A stretch of DNA of 64,000 bases from Eutypa lata (lineage: Eukaryota > Ascomycota > Sordariomycetes > Xylariales > Diatrypaceae), in the NCBI GenBank assembly GCA_022661535.1, contig JAKULF010000003.1, positions 4,464,001 to 4,528,000 of the forward strand, written 5' to 3'. Below the pieces are notes generated by a model. That model searched no databases and was not told the origin of the DNA. It saw only the letters and a program-made list of their open reading frames with translations. Below are positions 1 through 11,267 of the stretch, piece after piece; the first letter of the stretch is position 1, and every line of letters begins with the position of its first letter. Both the position numbers and the translations under genes were made by a program.

Positions 1-749
1 CCGATATATAGAGGCAGATAGATCAAAGGGATCCTACCAAAAAGCTAACCCAAGTTGATGAGATCAAACTATGTAAAGCTAAGTAACATAGATCCCTATC
101 CTGCTGCACACCTCGGCTGGCGATCCACCATGCTGAGTTCGATGAGCGAATTTCCATCCGGTGCCCTTTCTCGTGAATACATAACAGATGCATAAGGGTC
201 GATCACATGATCAACCCACCCAAAAGAGATTTAATAAAAAAAAAAAGTAGAACTTCTCGATAGATTGCCCGGTGATAAACAAGATACAGCAAAGCCGACC
301 TACCACCAAGTAAAAATATCCATGCCTGCCTGACCTGCTGCCCAAGGTGCACTTCGAAACGCCAGTGAACTCCCATTTTCCTCTTCCACGATCTCTCTCG
401 TGAAGTATACAAATTGATCCCGGAACTCCTATACCATGTGGCAGTCTCTTAAATCGCAAATCCGAAAGTTGGTCGGCGCTTGAAGCCCGAATATAGGGGT
501 ATTTTTTTTCTTCTTCTTCACAGCAACAGTGTGTTCGTTACATAGTTCGATAATGATGACAACCTCATCCACAATACCTGTGATGTCCCTACTTCTGTTG
601 AAGTAGTCGCTCCGCAAGTCTTTGTCGAGTAGTATTCCAACGCGCCTGATGCAAATATGGTGCTCGTCTAATCAAAAAAAAAAGGGGGAAAGTATGAAAT
701 AAATACACATGGTCCAAGTCGTAAAACGTCATGTCGAAACAATACAATA
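1..749. other. 3' flank of the SAM-HMG gene, no gene seen
   Basis: This stretch lies downstream of the minus-strand SAM-HMG gene. It holds A- and T-rich runs (for example around 235-246 and 675-684) that could belong to a 3' UTR or polyadenylation region. Short open frames on the minus strand (203-617) show no family resemblance and read like chance frames. I see nothing else in it. Confidence 0.5.
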
Positions 750-2680
750 TCACGTTGTCCGTCGGTCAACAATTTCTTTAGCTTTGAGTAGAGCACTTAT
801 GCCATCTAGACTGGACTCGTTCGAACCCATAGGCTTGGCACCGTTATGTAGCCTCGACTCGATTGGCGACGCATAAGAATACTGGTTGGCAAATCCCAAG
901 GGGAGATACGCATGCTCGCCGGAAGAAAAGCCCGGCTGTGTTGCCCTCTGTTCTGTTGAAGGAGAAGGGATCATGTATGTACCATTACCCAATGAATTAG
1001 GTGAACGGCTCGAATGGGACGAATATACCGGCGGCGATGCCTTTGCTGCAGGTGCCTGTTGGGGTGGGTAGGAGGGTTCGGGTTTCGAGGATAACAAAGC
1101 GTGGATAGGTAGCGAGGCGTCACTAGGTGTTCGAGGAAAGTATGAGCTGGAAGATGATATGCTTCCCGTAGACGAGGGTTCGGTCTTAAGAGATGGCGTA
1201 TGTGAATTCGAACTGGTAGACGATTTTGTCCTACCACCAGATGTATCGGTCTGGGTATAACCGGGTGTCAAGCTCGCCAAACTGTCTGGGGAGTAGGTAA
1301 ATGGTGCTGGACCAGACCTTGGGTCGGTCGCCTGCGGGAGCCATACATGACCAATACCAGCCGAATTGTTTCCAGACACGTGTTGTCCATCGGGCCAGGG
1401 CCTAGGACGCTTCGAACCTAGATTAGGTATATCATTCGGGTTAGGACTCGATAAGCCACGAGGCCGCCCATGGCCCCTCTCGTCAAAGGACACAGTCCTC
1501 GGCGAGTGTAATCTGTCATCAGGCTGGTACTGATTGGCAGCACCATTCAAGACTGTTGGAAATTGTGCTTCGGATGCCGATACCGCAGAGCCCATTCGTT
1601 GTTGGCGGGAGGGAGGAGGTTCACTGCCATGCTGGCTCTCGGAACCACTAACTGCACCACTCGCCGTGCCACTAGGACCACCTGATCCGCCGCCGATGCT
1701 ACTTCCCCGAGCGCTATCTGAATCCGTCTTGAGCCGCTTAGCTACATCTTTCTCTGGGTTGCTTTGTTAGCATAGGACAGAAGCAAAGGGGGGATACCAG
1801 CCGGTCACCATACCGCGGACTTGTGCTGCCTGTCTCTTGCGAAATTCGTGTAGGTACTCGTTGTACTTCCGGTAACTCTCCGTCTTTTTGTACTCGGTAA
1901 GATCGCGGTTGTAATTCTCTTTAGCTTCTTGTGCCTGTGTCTCGAACGGTTCCTTCTCCGCGCGCGTTAGGTTTTGCCAATTTTCGCCCACTAATTTTGC
2001 TATTTCTGTAAAAGTCAAGTTGCGACCCTTCAAGTCCTCTCTCATTTCTAGCGTCGGTTAGTACACCAACTTATTCGATACAAAATGTGTCTTTTATGTA
2101 AGAGATATTGATGCCACTCACTATTTGAGAAGAGCACATAAGCAGATGGCGGTCGTTCCGGGGCATTCTCGTCGGGCTATTATTTTGCATATCGTTAGAT
2201 CTCTTTATCCCGGAGCTATTGGTGGTAGCAATCCCGATCTCATCGACCCGGAGGATGGCTGCAGGTTGATTAATGAAGGGGTGGTATGGGCGCACCTTTG
2301 GGTGTCTCCTATATTTCCGCTTCGCAACGGCCGTGGAATCTCTGCTATCAGGTCTAGCGGCCTCAGATCGGCCTGGATCGTATTTTCCATCTTCGATGCT
2401 GGTTCGCGCAGGCGATACTAAAGAGATCTCGGGTCCCAGGCCGCGTGAGTTTGCAATCCGACGCTGAAGTTTCTTTACATATTGTCAACTGAGAAACAAA
2501 TTATTGAGGCAGAACAGGGGAAGTTCTTACTCTTCGATGGCCGAGCTTGACACCTAGAGCGTCCAAGTCTGACTCGGTAATATCCAAGATGGTATCCCAC
2601 GAATCGAAGCCTTGATCGATAAACGCGTCGAGGTATTGAGAGATGCCCAGCTCGCCGAAAATGGTCTCGAGCGAAGTCAT
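750..2680 (-). CDS. SAM-domain plus HMG-box DNA-binding protein
   Basis: Five exons on the minus strand (2680-2531, 2472-2296, 2176-2122, 2047-1814, 1753-750) join in frame to 539 residues. Exon 1 encodes a sterile alpha motif domain (about residues 3-65; SLETIFGELGISQYLDAF, then SDLDALGVKLGHRR). Exons 2-4 encode one HMG box (about residues 105-185) beginning KRKYRRHPK, then PDENAPERPPSAYVLFSNK, with the NWQNLTRAEKEPFE core typical of the fold. The remaining 350 residues are Ser/Pro-rich and look disordered. The start is the ATG opening the SAM domain; the upstream in-frame extension has no ATG. The intron between exons 2 and 3 falls exactly between the basic lead-in and the HMG helix 1 region, which supports the model. 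SAM domains mediate oligomerisation and HMG boxes bend DNA, so a nuclear regulatory or architectural role is inferred. I do not recognise a standard gene name. Confidence 0.88.
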
Positions 2681-5296
2681 ATAGGTGGCTTGGCCCGCGT
2701 GCCTCCACGGTGAGGTCAACCTTCTCGGGGGGGTATTTGATTTATTAGGTATGCATCAGAATGGCCAACAGATCAACACTATTTCCTTTTCCCACCAGCC
2801 AAAGGGTCGAGTGAAAAATTCGGATCGTTTCTTTGAGACTCGTATCGCGATCTTTCTCGTTCCCCGATAGCGGATGGCTCCGTCAGTTTATATTCAATGT
2901 TGTTGCTGCTCTCGTCGCCGGGTTTTTCCCGGTGTTCTGTGTCGCAGCAAATATGAAAGAAAAAAGATACTAGCAATTGTCGATCGGTCGCAATTGGATC
3001 GAGACTCGGTCACAGTGACACCCCGTTTCTCTCTCTCTTTCTCTCTCTCTCCCCACACAAAGGTTTGGTCTAATAACCAGTCTGCCGGGGATTCCCCTTG
3101 GATAGCCTCAATTGACGTGGGATCGCTGCTCCTTGTGGCCGTTGGGACCGTCCCTAGCAACGAAATAATAGTGTTATTGTACTTCGTAGGTAGCAGCACT
3201 AAGGTACTTTAGCTTGAGAGATGGGATGGGCGTATTTCGGAGTCAGCGTTAGCTAACTTGGGACAATTGGAGAAACGCGTCGAAGTTCTGTCTTAACTCG
3301 AGAATGTACTTGTGGGGCATGTGATTCTAGATCCAAGACAACGCAGGTATTTTTGTGACCCGATTATTACAACACCGCCTACTTATGTACCCAGTAGAGT
3401 GATGGAATGATGATAGTCGTAGTTACTGCCTTTTGTCGAGTACGCAGTTCAGTAGCTGAGTAGTTGGTAGTAGGCAGTAGTTACATGTATGTAAGTAAAG
3501 GGTAATATAAGAATTAGATATATAAATACGGATATGACAACTCTTTTGTTGTTGAGGTGGAAGGAAATATTCAATTTGTTGGCATTCGAATGGGTTTAGA
3601 CTTGGGCTCTTCTCTCGTGGTAATAGCAACAAATTATTGCTTGTACCCTTAGGGGATTGAATTGGCAGAGAGATGGAAGATTGTAATACGCATCCGTGGA
3701 CTCCGGCCTCGTGGAGTTGAAATACGGTTCAAGACCACATTTAACGCACGATGGCAATGATGGATGGCAATGTTGATGGGCAATCCGGTAATCTAGAGAA
3801 TTGGCATGAGCCTACATAGGTATTATGGATCCTGGCTATTGCAGTGATATCGATCCAGGTGCATTTTCAAGATCTCGATGACAGGTGCACCGATTCAAGA
3901 TCGAAAATAAGTATTGTACTAGACGTGTAACGGTCACTATGTTACTATAGAATGGAGACGAGATCCTCGCGGCATCCTTCATTGGTAGCCGTTATGTTCT
4001 TCTTCTTCTACGTACATACATATCAGCATATCTGCCATATATGGGATTTTGGAGAGGAAATAATAGAGAAGAATTGTATTAAGTCAACGTCAGGTACGGG
4101 CCGGGTGTTTGTGGCAACCTACCTAATGCTTTAAGAGGCAAATTCTTGTCGGCATTGTAGCTCAGGTACAAAGATCAAGCTAACCGGTTACCTGGTCTCC
4201 TCTGTTGTACGCCGAAAGCTTCCACGTACATACCTAACCCTACAATCTACATGTACATAGCTTGTTCATATCGTTAGGTGCATGCGGTGTCTGCTTTGAT
4301 GAATAAAGTGGTCTGAGGATCTTCGGACTCCTTAGGTCTAGGCTCAAGCAGCTGGCATGTTCTCCAGTTTGCTCATGTACCATACACGTACCTTTTTGGG
4401 CAAACCGGCCAAGCGGACAGCAAAGTAATGGGGCGCTACCTGCCTACCTACGTAATTGTACCAAATACCATGGATGCAGCTCATCCCGTCTGGTTAAGGG
4501 GATGACCCGTCTCGGAATTTCAGGGTCAGACAGGGTATGTATAAGTAGACTACACCTATAATATTAGCAGTTATAGGCCATTCTTGTTTTAAGCTTAAGG
4601 TTATTTCTATAACAAAGCAGATACGTTGTTGCAGCTGCTTCCAAGTTAAGATTGGTAGTGGTCAAGTGGTGTAGGAAAAGAAAGAGGAACACATCCAGAA
4701 GATATTAGTTCCTTGCCCCTAATAGGCTGACTGAAGGGCGTTTAGCTATGAAGGTAGGTATCAAAGGGGGGCTGCTCTGCGATGGGTAGAAAGCGGTAGG
4801 TACTAATTGGCTACCTCCAAGTGAAAAAGGGACTTACTCGGCACAACTTGAGCAAGAACTTATTGATGGAACTTCAGCTGGAGGAGAGAAGCATCGGATA
4901 AAACGATCGTTTCGATGATCGAGTAATATAAAAAATTGCGGTGCGTCATGGGGATCATCTACGCGGGAATTTAAAGCTCACGAATGCTCATGAGGTGATG
5001 AAATGGTGTTGAAGGATCTCGATGAGTTTTAACTAACTTATGTAGTACATGTTCGCCGCACCTAGACTGCTAGGTAAGTGGTAAGTACTTATCGAGAGTT
5101 TGGCATCAAGAGTTCACCGGTTAACCGAAGGTGTTTGTACGACATGTCATACCTAGGTGTATCCCTATATGTAATTCTTGTAGAATAATTCTTATAGATC
5201 ACATGTTGGCAGAAAAACTCCCTTTAGCGCATTCCCCGTTTTAACAAGGCGAATATTCATTCCTTACTCGCCCACGACCTAAATGAGGGCATGGTT

Positions 5297-5326
5297 ATAC
5301 ATACATACAAACATACATACAAACAT
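5297..5326. repeat. Microsatellite, ATAC/ATACAA repeat
   Basis: Short tandem array of CATA/CATACAAA units (catacatacaaacatacata and onward). Simple-sequence repeat; no function inferred. Confidence 0.7.
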
Positions 5327-6713
5327 AGGAAGAAGAATGGCTGAATAGGATGTGGATAGCGTAGAGAATAGGTACCGAATAATGATAAAAGCATACTTAT
5401 TATGCATGTATATGGTAGGTAAGTAATTAAGCGTTCAGCATCGTACGGCAGAAAGTTAGAACGATACATCACAATGGGCAGAATGATTGGATGGAGGTAT
5501 ATATGCGAGGGGGTGGATCAGAGGGGGTTGTCGGCGAGCCAGTAGCTCAGGACCGCCAGGCTTATTGCAGTAGTTATTCGCAGGCTCACTGCAACGCTGC
5601 TTTTCTTTCTAAACAGGGGGGAGGGAGAGACACCACGAGAAGCAAAGTGCCGCAATCGACTTTTGGGACTGGGATCGGGGATTTTGACCTTCGAACCCCA
5701 TCAACCACATGTGCTGTGAGGTCACCCACGGTACTAAGTCTGCATTATAATCGCATGATTTTTTGGAATCCGCATTCGTGGATATGCGGAATGTTCTGAG
5801 GAATCAATCGTCCGATTGACACCCGTCATTGTCAATTTGTGGGACAGCATCGAGATGTTAAAAGTTATTCCTCCCGTTGACGACTTTTCGGGAGGGTTTG
5901 ATAATCTCGATGATAGCTAGCAATACGACAGATAACCTCATGAATAAACACAAGAAGGCAAGCAACAGGCAGAGCGACCCTCAATAGAGACAAGTCCATA
6001 AAAATCTATAACAGGTATTTCTGCAACCATACAGCCATATACATGAACAATATATGCTATCACCTACAACATAACTGTTAGATATGTAGAAAGAAGAAAA
6101 AAACTTGGTAGTTTTCAGAACAGTTCGATTGAAGCTAAGGGATGACGATTCAGCACCTCGTCTCTAGCTCACTTGAGCTGAGATGTCAAACGTATAGGCA
6201 TAAGCTCTAGCTCGCTAGGCACCCGTTTACATTAGGCCTAGCAAGCCTCCGTTCATCTACTACAATATATAGTTAGTTAAACCAGGTACGCGTCCTTGGG
6301 TTGAAAACATATGACTATATATTACCAAATGGTTAGCTTAGAGCGCTAACAGCGCTCGTGTCAGCAATCACGAATCGAATATTGCCAAGCCACCTGTCGT
6401 TACAGAGCAGTTGACTCTACCTACATACGTAGAGCTTTGAGCCTCAAAATTTCCTGCCGGGCTCGAAATGTGCCGGTATGCAGGATGTAAATGCGTTGTC
6501 GATCAGAGATATGGCCCCGTGAAACATACGGGCAACAGTTCAGGAAAAGAGGATATCTAACTGGCTCGAATTGGAGTGATCAACATCTCTAGAAAGCCGA
6601 GATCCAAAGCGATGGTGAATAGACTGCAGCTAGTAGATCAACAGTTGAGGCGGGAAACTAATAAGCGCAGATCTCTGTAACGGTATTTGCATCGCGATTC
6701 ACGAGGAGCGACT

Positions 6714-6732
6714 TTAGTATAGTATAGTATAG
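6714..6732. repeat. Short (TATAG)n tandem repeat
   Basis: About four consecutive TATAG units in gene-free DNA. Confidence 0.65.
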
Positions 6733-7511
6733 TTAAATATATACTCTCCTTGTCCGGTGATATGCAGGTGTAGTTCTTCCGTACCTGGCTAACTTTGTCA
6801 ACTGGTAGTAATCGCTCAAACTGCTACCTACGTACTCTGATATTACCTACCTCATATCTATAGTACCAATGTTCGTGGACCACACCTACATCCGTAGGCA
6901 TGCTGGCATGTACGTAGGTAGCTTATCTGTTGGTCTGGGTTATGGACGCTAGCAAGTAGTTAGTCGGGTGTTTCCACGTGCCATAGCGGGCCACTAATAT
7001 CTGTGTACTAATGTAGTCGTAACTACCTACGTAGGTATTTCAGTCAGTTTCATCGTCATTTATCATGGACTTGTCATGTATGGAAGAGTTCTAACACAAT
7101 CTAGCCTAGATATGTAGCTACATAGGTAGTTAGATGTACGCGCGGATCTGCCCACCATCGCTGAGCTTTTATGCTACCTTATGACGCTAGCATAAATAAA
7201 GGTAAGTCTGTAGAGTTGTATACGGTGACAGGGCCAGCTGGCTAAACTCATCCACCCGCCATCACCTACCTACCAGCCAGCCAACCTGCAAACTATCAAG
7301 ACTTATATCTGATCACGTAATGATTCTGCCGTACTACCGCGGTAGTTGTCCATAGTTCATCGACTTCCAAGTCGTGTTACGGTGTTCAGCCTATTCGGTA
7401 TTCGCCGCTCCTTTTCCCCTCCACCAAGACTTTTGAAAGCTGTTGTCGGGTTGGACCCTCACGGTCTGTCTGTCCACACGAACGTTAGAAATATTGGCCG
7501 AGTTCACCACA

Positions 7512-8676
7512 ATGTCTCAATCTTCCCATAACGAAAACTCCTCTTCCTCGCCGACTCATCAGGAGCCTCAATCTCAGGCTCGCAATGCCTCTTCTCAGGA
7601 ACCCGCTGCTGCGTCTACAACGTCGTCGCAAGCTGAGATGGCCCGAGTAAGTTTAGTCTTGGTCCCTCGAACCAAAGTTATCATCAACGCGGGATGATTT
7701 AATTACCCCGCAAAATCCCCTCCTGGAGCATACATACATACATATATACATAATGACAGCCGCACTGACACCCTACCCTATTAAATTCTAGGCCTTCAAA
7801 GACCTTGCTAGGTACGTATTTTTGTTTCTTCGTGACTTCACGTATGTTTCCTAGTCCTTTATATTATATTCAATATATGCATCTCCAATATCATGTAGAA
7901 TAAAGGACACCCCCCTCCCCCGCAACTCCGCATACCTGGAGTTAGTATCGTAGTGCTTTTTGAGGGCTTGGGTTTGTACTGCCTATCTGGCATCGAAGGG
8001 GGAGCATCGATGCTGCGCAAAATTAAGCGCCATCCAACACCTCGGAAGCTTGTCGCATGTGATACAAAGGTCCTAAGTCCAGGCCCCATTTCGAATCAAT
8101 CCAATATCACGGGATGGTTCATGTCAATTTGAGAAGAGCCCCCAAAATCCATTCGGATTGGATGAGCTCGGCACTACCAGATGAGCTGCTATGTTTGACC
8201 CATGATGACGACAAGCCAGCATACCTGACCGGCCTTACAAGCTCAGAGGCCCTGACCTTCGGCGTCGTTGTCGTCTGCATGTTCACGCAAGTTTTATATC
8301 CGGACAATGGCGTGTTTTGCAGGCCTCGATCAGTCAGGAAGGAGAGTTTACTACATCTCTCCTACGCCTGACGGCATGTTGAAATGTTCTGGGCCGATCG
8401 AATAGGCAACCCACACGAGAAATACTTGCGCTCGATCCCTTTCACATCTTTTCATAATTCAAAACCTGAATCGTTCGTAGCTGTGACACGGAGGCTGATT
8501 CCGGTCCAATAACTAGGGGCGAGCAGCACGCAGCAGCTCTCGAGGCAAACCTCACAAGCCTAGAGAGCAAGCTCGATGCACTCTTAGCATCCATCGAAGG
8601 CGGAGCAGCATTGGTGGACCAAGGTCAGGATGGGACACCCGAATCGGACAAAAACGAGAAGAATGGGTCGAAATAG
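7512..8676 (+). CDS. Small coiled-coil protein of unknown function, 104 residues
   Basis: Three exons (7512-7646, 7792-7811, 8517-8676) join in frame to 104 residues. The first 43 residues are Ser/Gln/Asn-rich and look disordered. They are followed by AFKDLARGEQ and a helical heptad-like segment (AAALEANLTSLESKLDALLA) and a charged Asp/Lys/Glu tail ending NGSK. Exon 2 is only 20 nt. The second intron, 705 nt (7812-8516), is far longer than the others here, but the donor (GTACGT) and the acceptor (AACTAG) restore the frame into the coiled coil, so I favour it. The pattern of disordered N-terminus plus short coiled coil looks like a small conserved fungal protein, but I cannot name the family. 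The gene stands alone, with kilobases of empty DNA on both sides. Confidence 0.68.
7812..8516 (+). other. Long intron (705 nt) of the small coiled-coil gene
   Basis: The intron is bounded by GTACGT and CTAG. It contains a plus-strand open frame (8114-8371) and minus-strand frames with no recognisable product. A small perfect inverted repeat, AACTCC (7924-7929) with GGAGTT (7938-7943), lies in it. No snoRNA with a convincing terminal stem was found. Confidence 0.5.
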
Positions 8677-11267
8677 ATGCGCTCGATCAGCCCACCACAC
8701 GAGACCATCAGCGGCATGGTAGACTTGGGTCCCCTGAGGCCCACGTTTGGTTTCCACCGGGTTGCTCGGTATGTTCAGAGCAGGGGGGGTGGTCAGATGG
8801 AGGTGGAAGTGTTGACTCCGTTGGAACTTGTTATTAATATCTTGTATGTCAGCCATTACATTACATATTGCATAGAGCTCGGAATGCACCGATTTCACAT
8901 AAACATGCTTATGTGTCCGTTTGAACACATTATTTATAGATATGGCCGTATGTTCTACCCTTTATATCTGTGACTGGCATATGTATAAGGCAAGTGATGC
9001 TTATATGGATTGTTAAATATATATCGAGAACTCAACGATTGTACAAACAACCAGTTGTCAACACCTAAAGTATTCCCCTGGCGCTATTGTGCGAGGGCTT
9101 CAGTACCGTAGCGTAGTTACCACGCGTTACCGTAAAGTTTGTATCAACTTATCCCAAACCAAAGTTTTTCTTCCATACATCTGCTTGAGATAAAAAAGGG
9201 GTATGGATATGGAGATATATACGATCTTAACACTAGATTCAAACCCGTTACTATACACCTCAAACTATAATACTGTACGGATAGTACATTTCAGCATCAT
9301 ATCAGACGGTATTCAGGCCGACCAATTTGGAGATGGTTGCTGCTTCTCGTAACTTCCCAAGGGCTATATAATATATATAAAACGATGGTTGATTTACATT
9401 GCTCTCGCTAAGCCTAAGGCTTTGTTGTGATGACGAACGACTGTCACTTGGTTTATTTAAGTTGTGTGCTTCCAAACAATTTTATCTAGTTATGAAGATC
9501 GATCGTTCTATATAAGTTGTATTGATGATATATTATCCGAGCCTGCCCATTTTTCGATGATATTACAAACAATACAATATAGTATAAGGTGGTAGTTCAA
9601 CTTCCATGTACAGAGCCTGCCCATATGCCGGCTTGATGAATTGGCCGGAGTCAATATCACTTCTGTAGATAGATAGGTAGGAGCTTACTGTGCGTCGAAG
9701 TGGCCTGTTATTTGAAGCTATTGACGTAGTAGAATCGTAACATACATAGCAGAAAAGGGGTGTGGTACCTATCTAGCTCCTATTAGCTACATAGCATCAT
9801 CCATGCTAGCCAGGCACAGGAAAAAATAAACACGTCAACTAAGCACTTAGCTTCGATGTGTGCTTGTTCCTCCCATGTGATGGCGCTTTTTGACGCATTT
9901 ATGAGTGCGTCGTTAGGTTCGTTCGTGTATTCCCTTCGTCTATAGCGTCTGCCAGCTCTTTTCAATTCAACCACGACCACTTCAGCGCGCACAACGCTGA
10001 TCACCGAAGCCATTGGCATCTTCATGGTGGGAAATTTAGGCTTCCGCCTACGGGGAACTACGATATAAGTCCCCCAGGTCGCGTCATCTGGCAGATCCTG
10101 GAAGAGATGGGAAAGCAAGTTTTCGGTACCGCCTTGATGCCCTACATGACCGTGCCCTCCCCTCCCGTCCCCTCCCCCTCCCTGCATGGATCAAGTCACC
10201 AAACAGCTCAACATCAAGTTTGCCTAGAAGGTGTTAGACCACGACAAGGAACCGGCTATCAGGACAAACCACAACTTTTGAGACACCGTATAGCACATGG
10301 CCCCCCTGTAGGGGCTAGCGAGCACTACTGCTAGTACCTACCTTATCGTCCTGCCGTGGGATGATGAGAGGTGAAGCCGTGTTTATATCCGGGAACGGTG
10401 TTGGGGAGACAGGCCCTTACTATTCACTTCACACCTTTCGTGCCGCACTTCTTGGTAACTCGTTAGTAATGGTACGGCTTTGGCCTTTTGCGGCAAGCCC
10501 CCTTAGTCCTTAACATCCCCGGATGATAGACCACGATAGTTAACAGGATTACTAGCATATTCCCTGATGTTCTTAAACCCAACAGCGTCATATAAACAAG
10601 TGAATTTCACATGACGTGTTTTGTCACTTATACAACCATGTATACCAGGCATCACCAGGTCTATTGCGGCTATTGCTACGGCTACTACTGCAACGACTGT
10701 TCCCCTGGTACTCGACGTAAAAAGTCGTTCGCCGCTGTGCGAGATTGTCCTAAGTCGTAGATCGCAGACTCCAACAAGTATACTCTATCCGATAGACAAG
10801 GGGGCAGTAGGTGCTTATGGTATCTCCAAATAGCTGAGATATGAAGCTTACGATGCGAGCTGCTCTCTATACTGCCATATAGTCCCAGAAAGGGGAAAGA
10901 TGGTGAACACTTAGGCTCTTCGGGTAATGAGCGGGAGCTCGTAGAAATCAAACCTGTATGTATTTGGAACCACAAGAAAACAGACATTGTAGCAGAAATT
11001 ATAGTCATTTGAACTAAGTAAGCCACCTTTGATTGATATGTCCCATTTACAAAGAAACTCCTAAGAATCAATCCATCAATCATCAGTTCCTCAAAAGCAA
11101 CAAGTATCGATGGCCATCTACGTCGCTCATTACAAGGAGGGGGAGTGTTCTTGTCCCGGCCCGCGTTCATCATTCATACGGGCTTTCCGTGTACCGTTTT
11201 TTCTTCTTTTCTTCATGCCCCCTAGTTAAACCATCTACATACGTAAACGAGCTGCAGCAAACCCAAA
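8677..11267. other. Intergenic, 2.6 kb, no supported gene
   Basis: It contains two mid-sized minus-strand frames: 134 codons at 9783-10187, beginning with a Gly/His-rich stretch, and 162 codons at 10685-11173. Neither has a recognisable domain, a signal peptide or obvious splice context. Frames of this length are expected by chance in 64 kb. The segment 10130-10200 is C-rich (CCCTCCCC type). It is AT-rich around 9000-9600. Confidence 0.45.

Larger units (their letters stand above)
2681..7511. other. Intergenic, 4.8 kb, no gene seen
   Basis: The first few hundred bases (about 2681-3200) are probably promoter and 5' UTR of the SAM-HMG gene and contain a CT-rich tract near 3025-3055. The rest carries only short frames with no recognisable product. 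It is rich in short words of the TACCTAC/GTAGGTA family, in ATACATAC runs (5297-5325) and in TATAG repeats (about 6715-6732). The last 150 bases look like the promoter and leader of the next gene. Confidence 0.55.

Noticed and set aside
5680..5780. B-box-like GGGGTTCGAAGGTC on the minus strand
   Set aside because: The upstream sequence has no acceptable A box and no cloverleaf can be drawn.
8202..8255. Possible intronic C/D box snoRNA (ATGATGA followed by CTGA)
   Set aside because: The boxes are too close together for a normal C/D snoRNA and the flanks have no complementary terminal stem.
9783..10187. 134-codon minus-strand frame beginning with a Gly/His-rich stretch
   Set aside because: No recognisable domain and no clear promoter or splice context; a frame of this length is expected by chance in 64 kb. 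It remains a weak orphan candidate.
10685..11173. 162-codon minus-strand frame
   Set aside because: Composition is unremarkable, no family resemblance, and its length is still within chance expectation for both strands of a 64-kb window.
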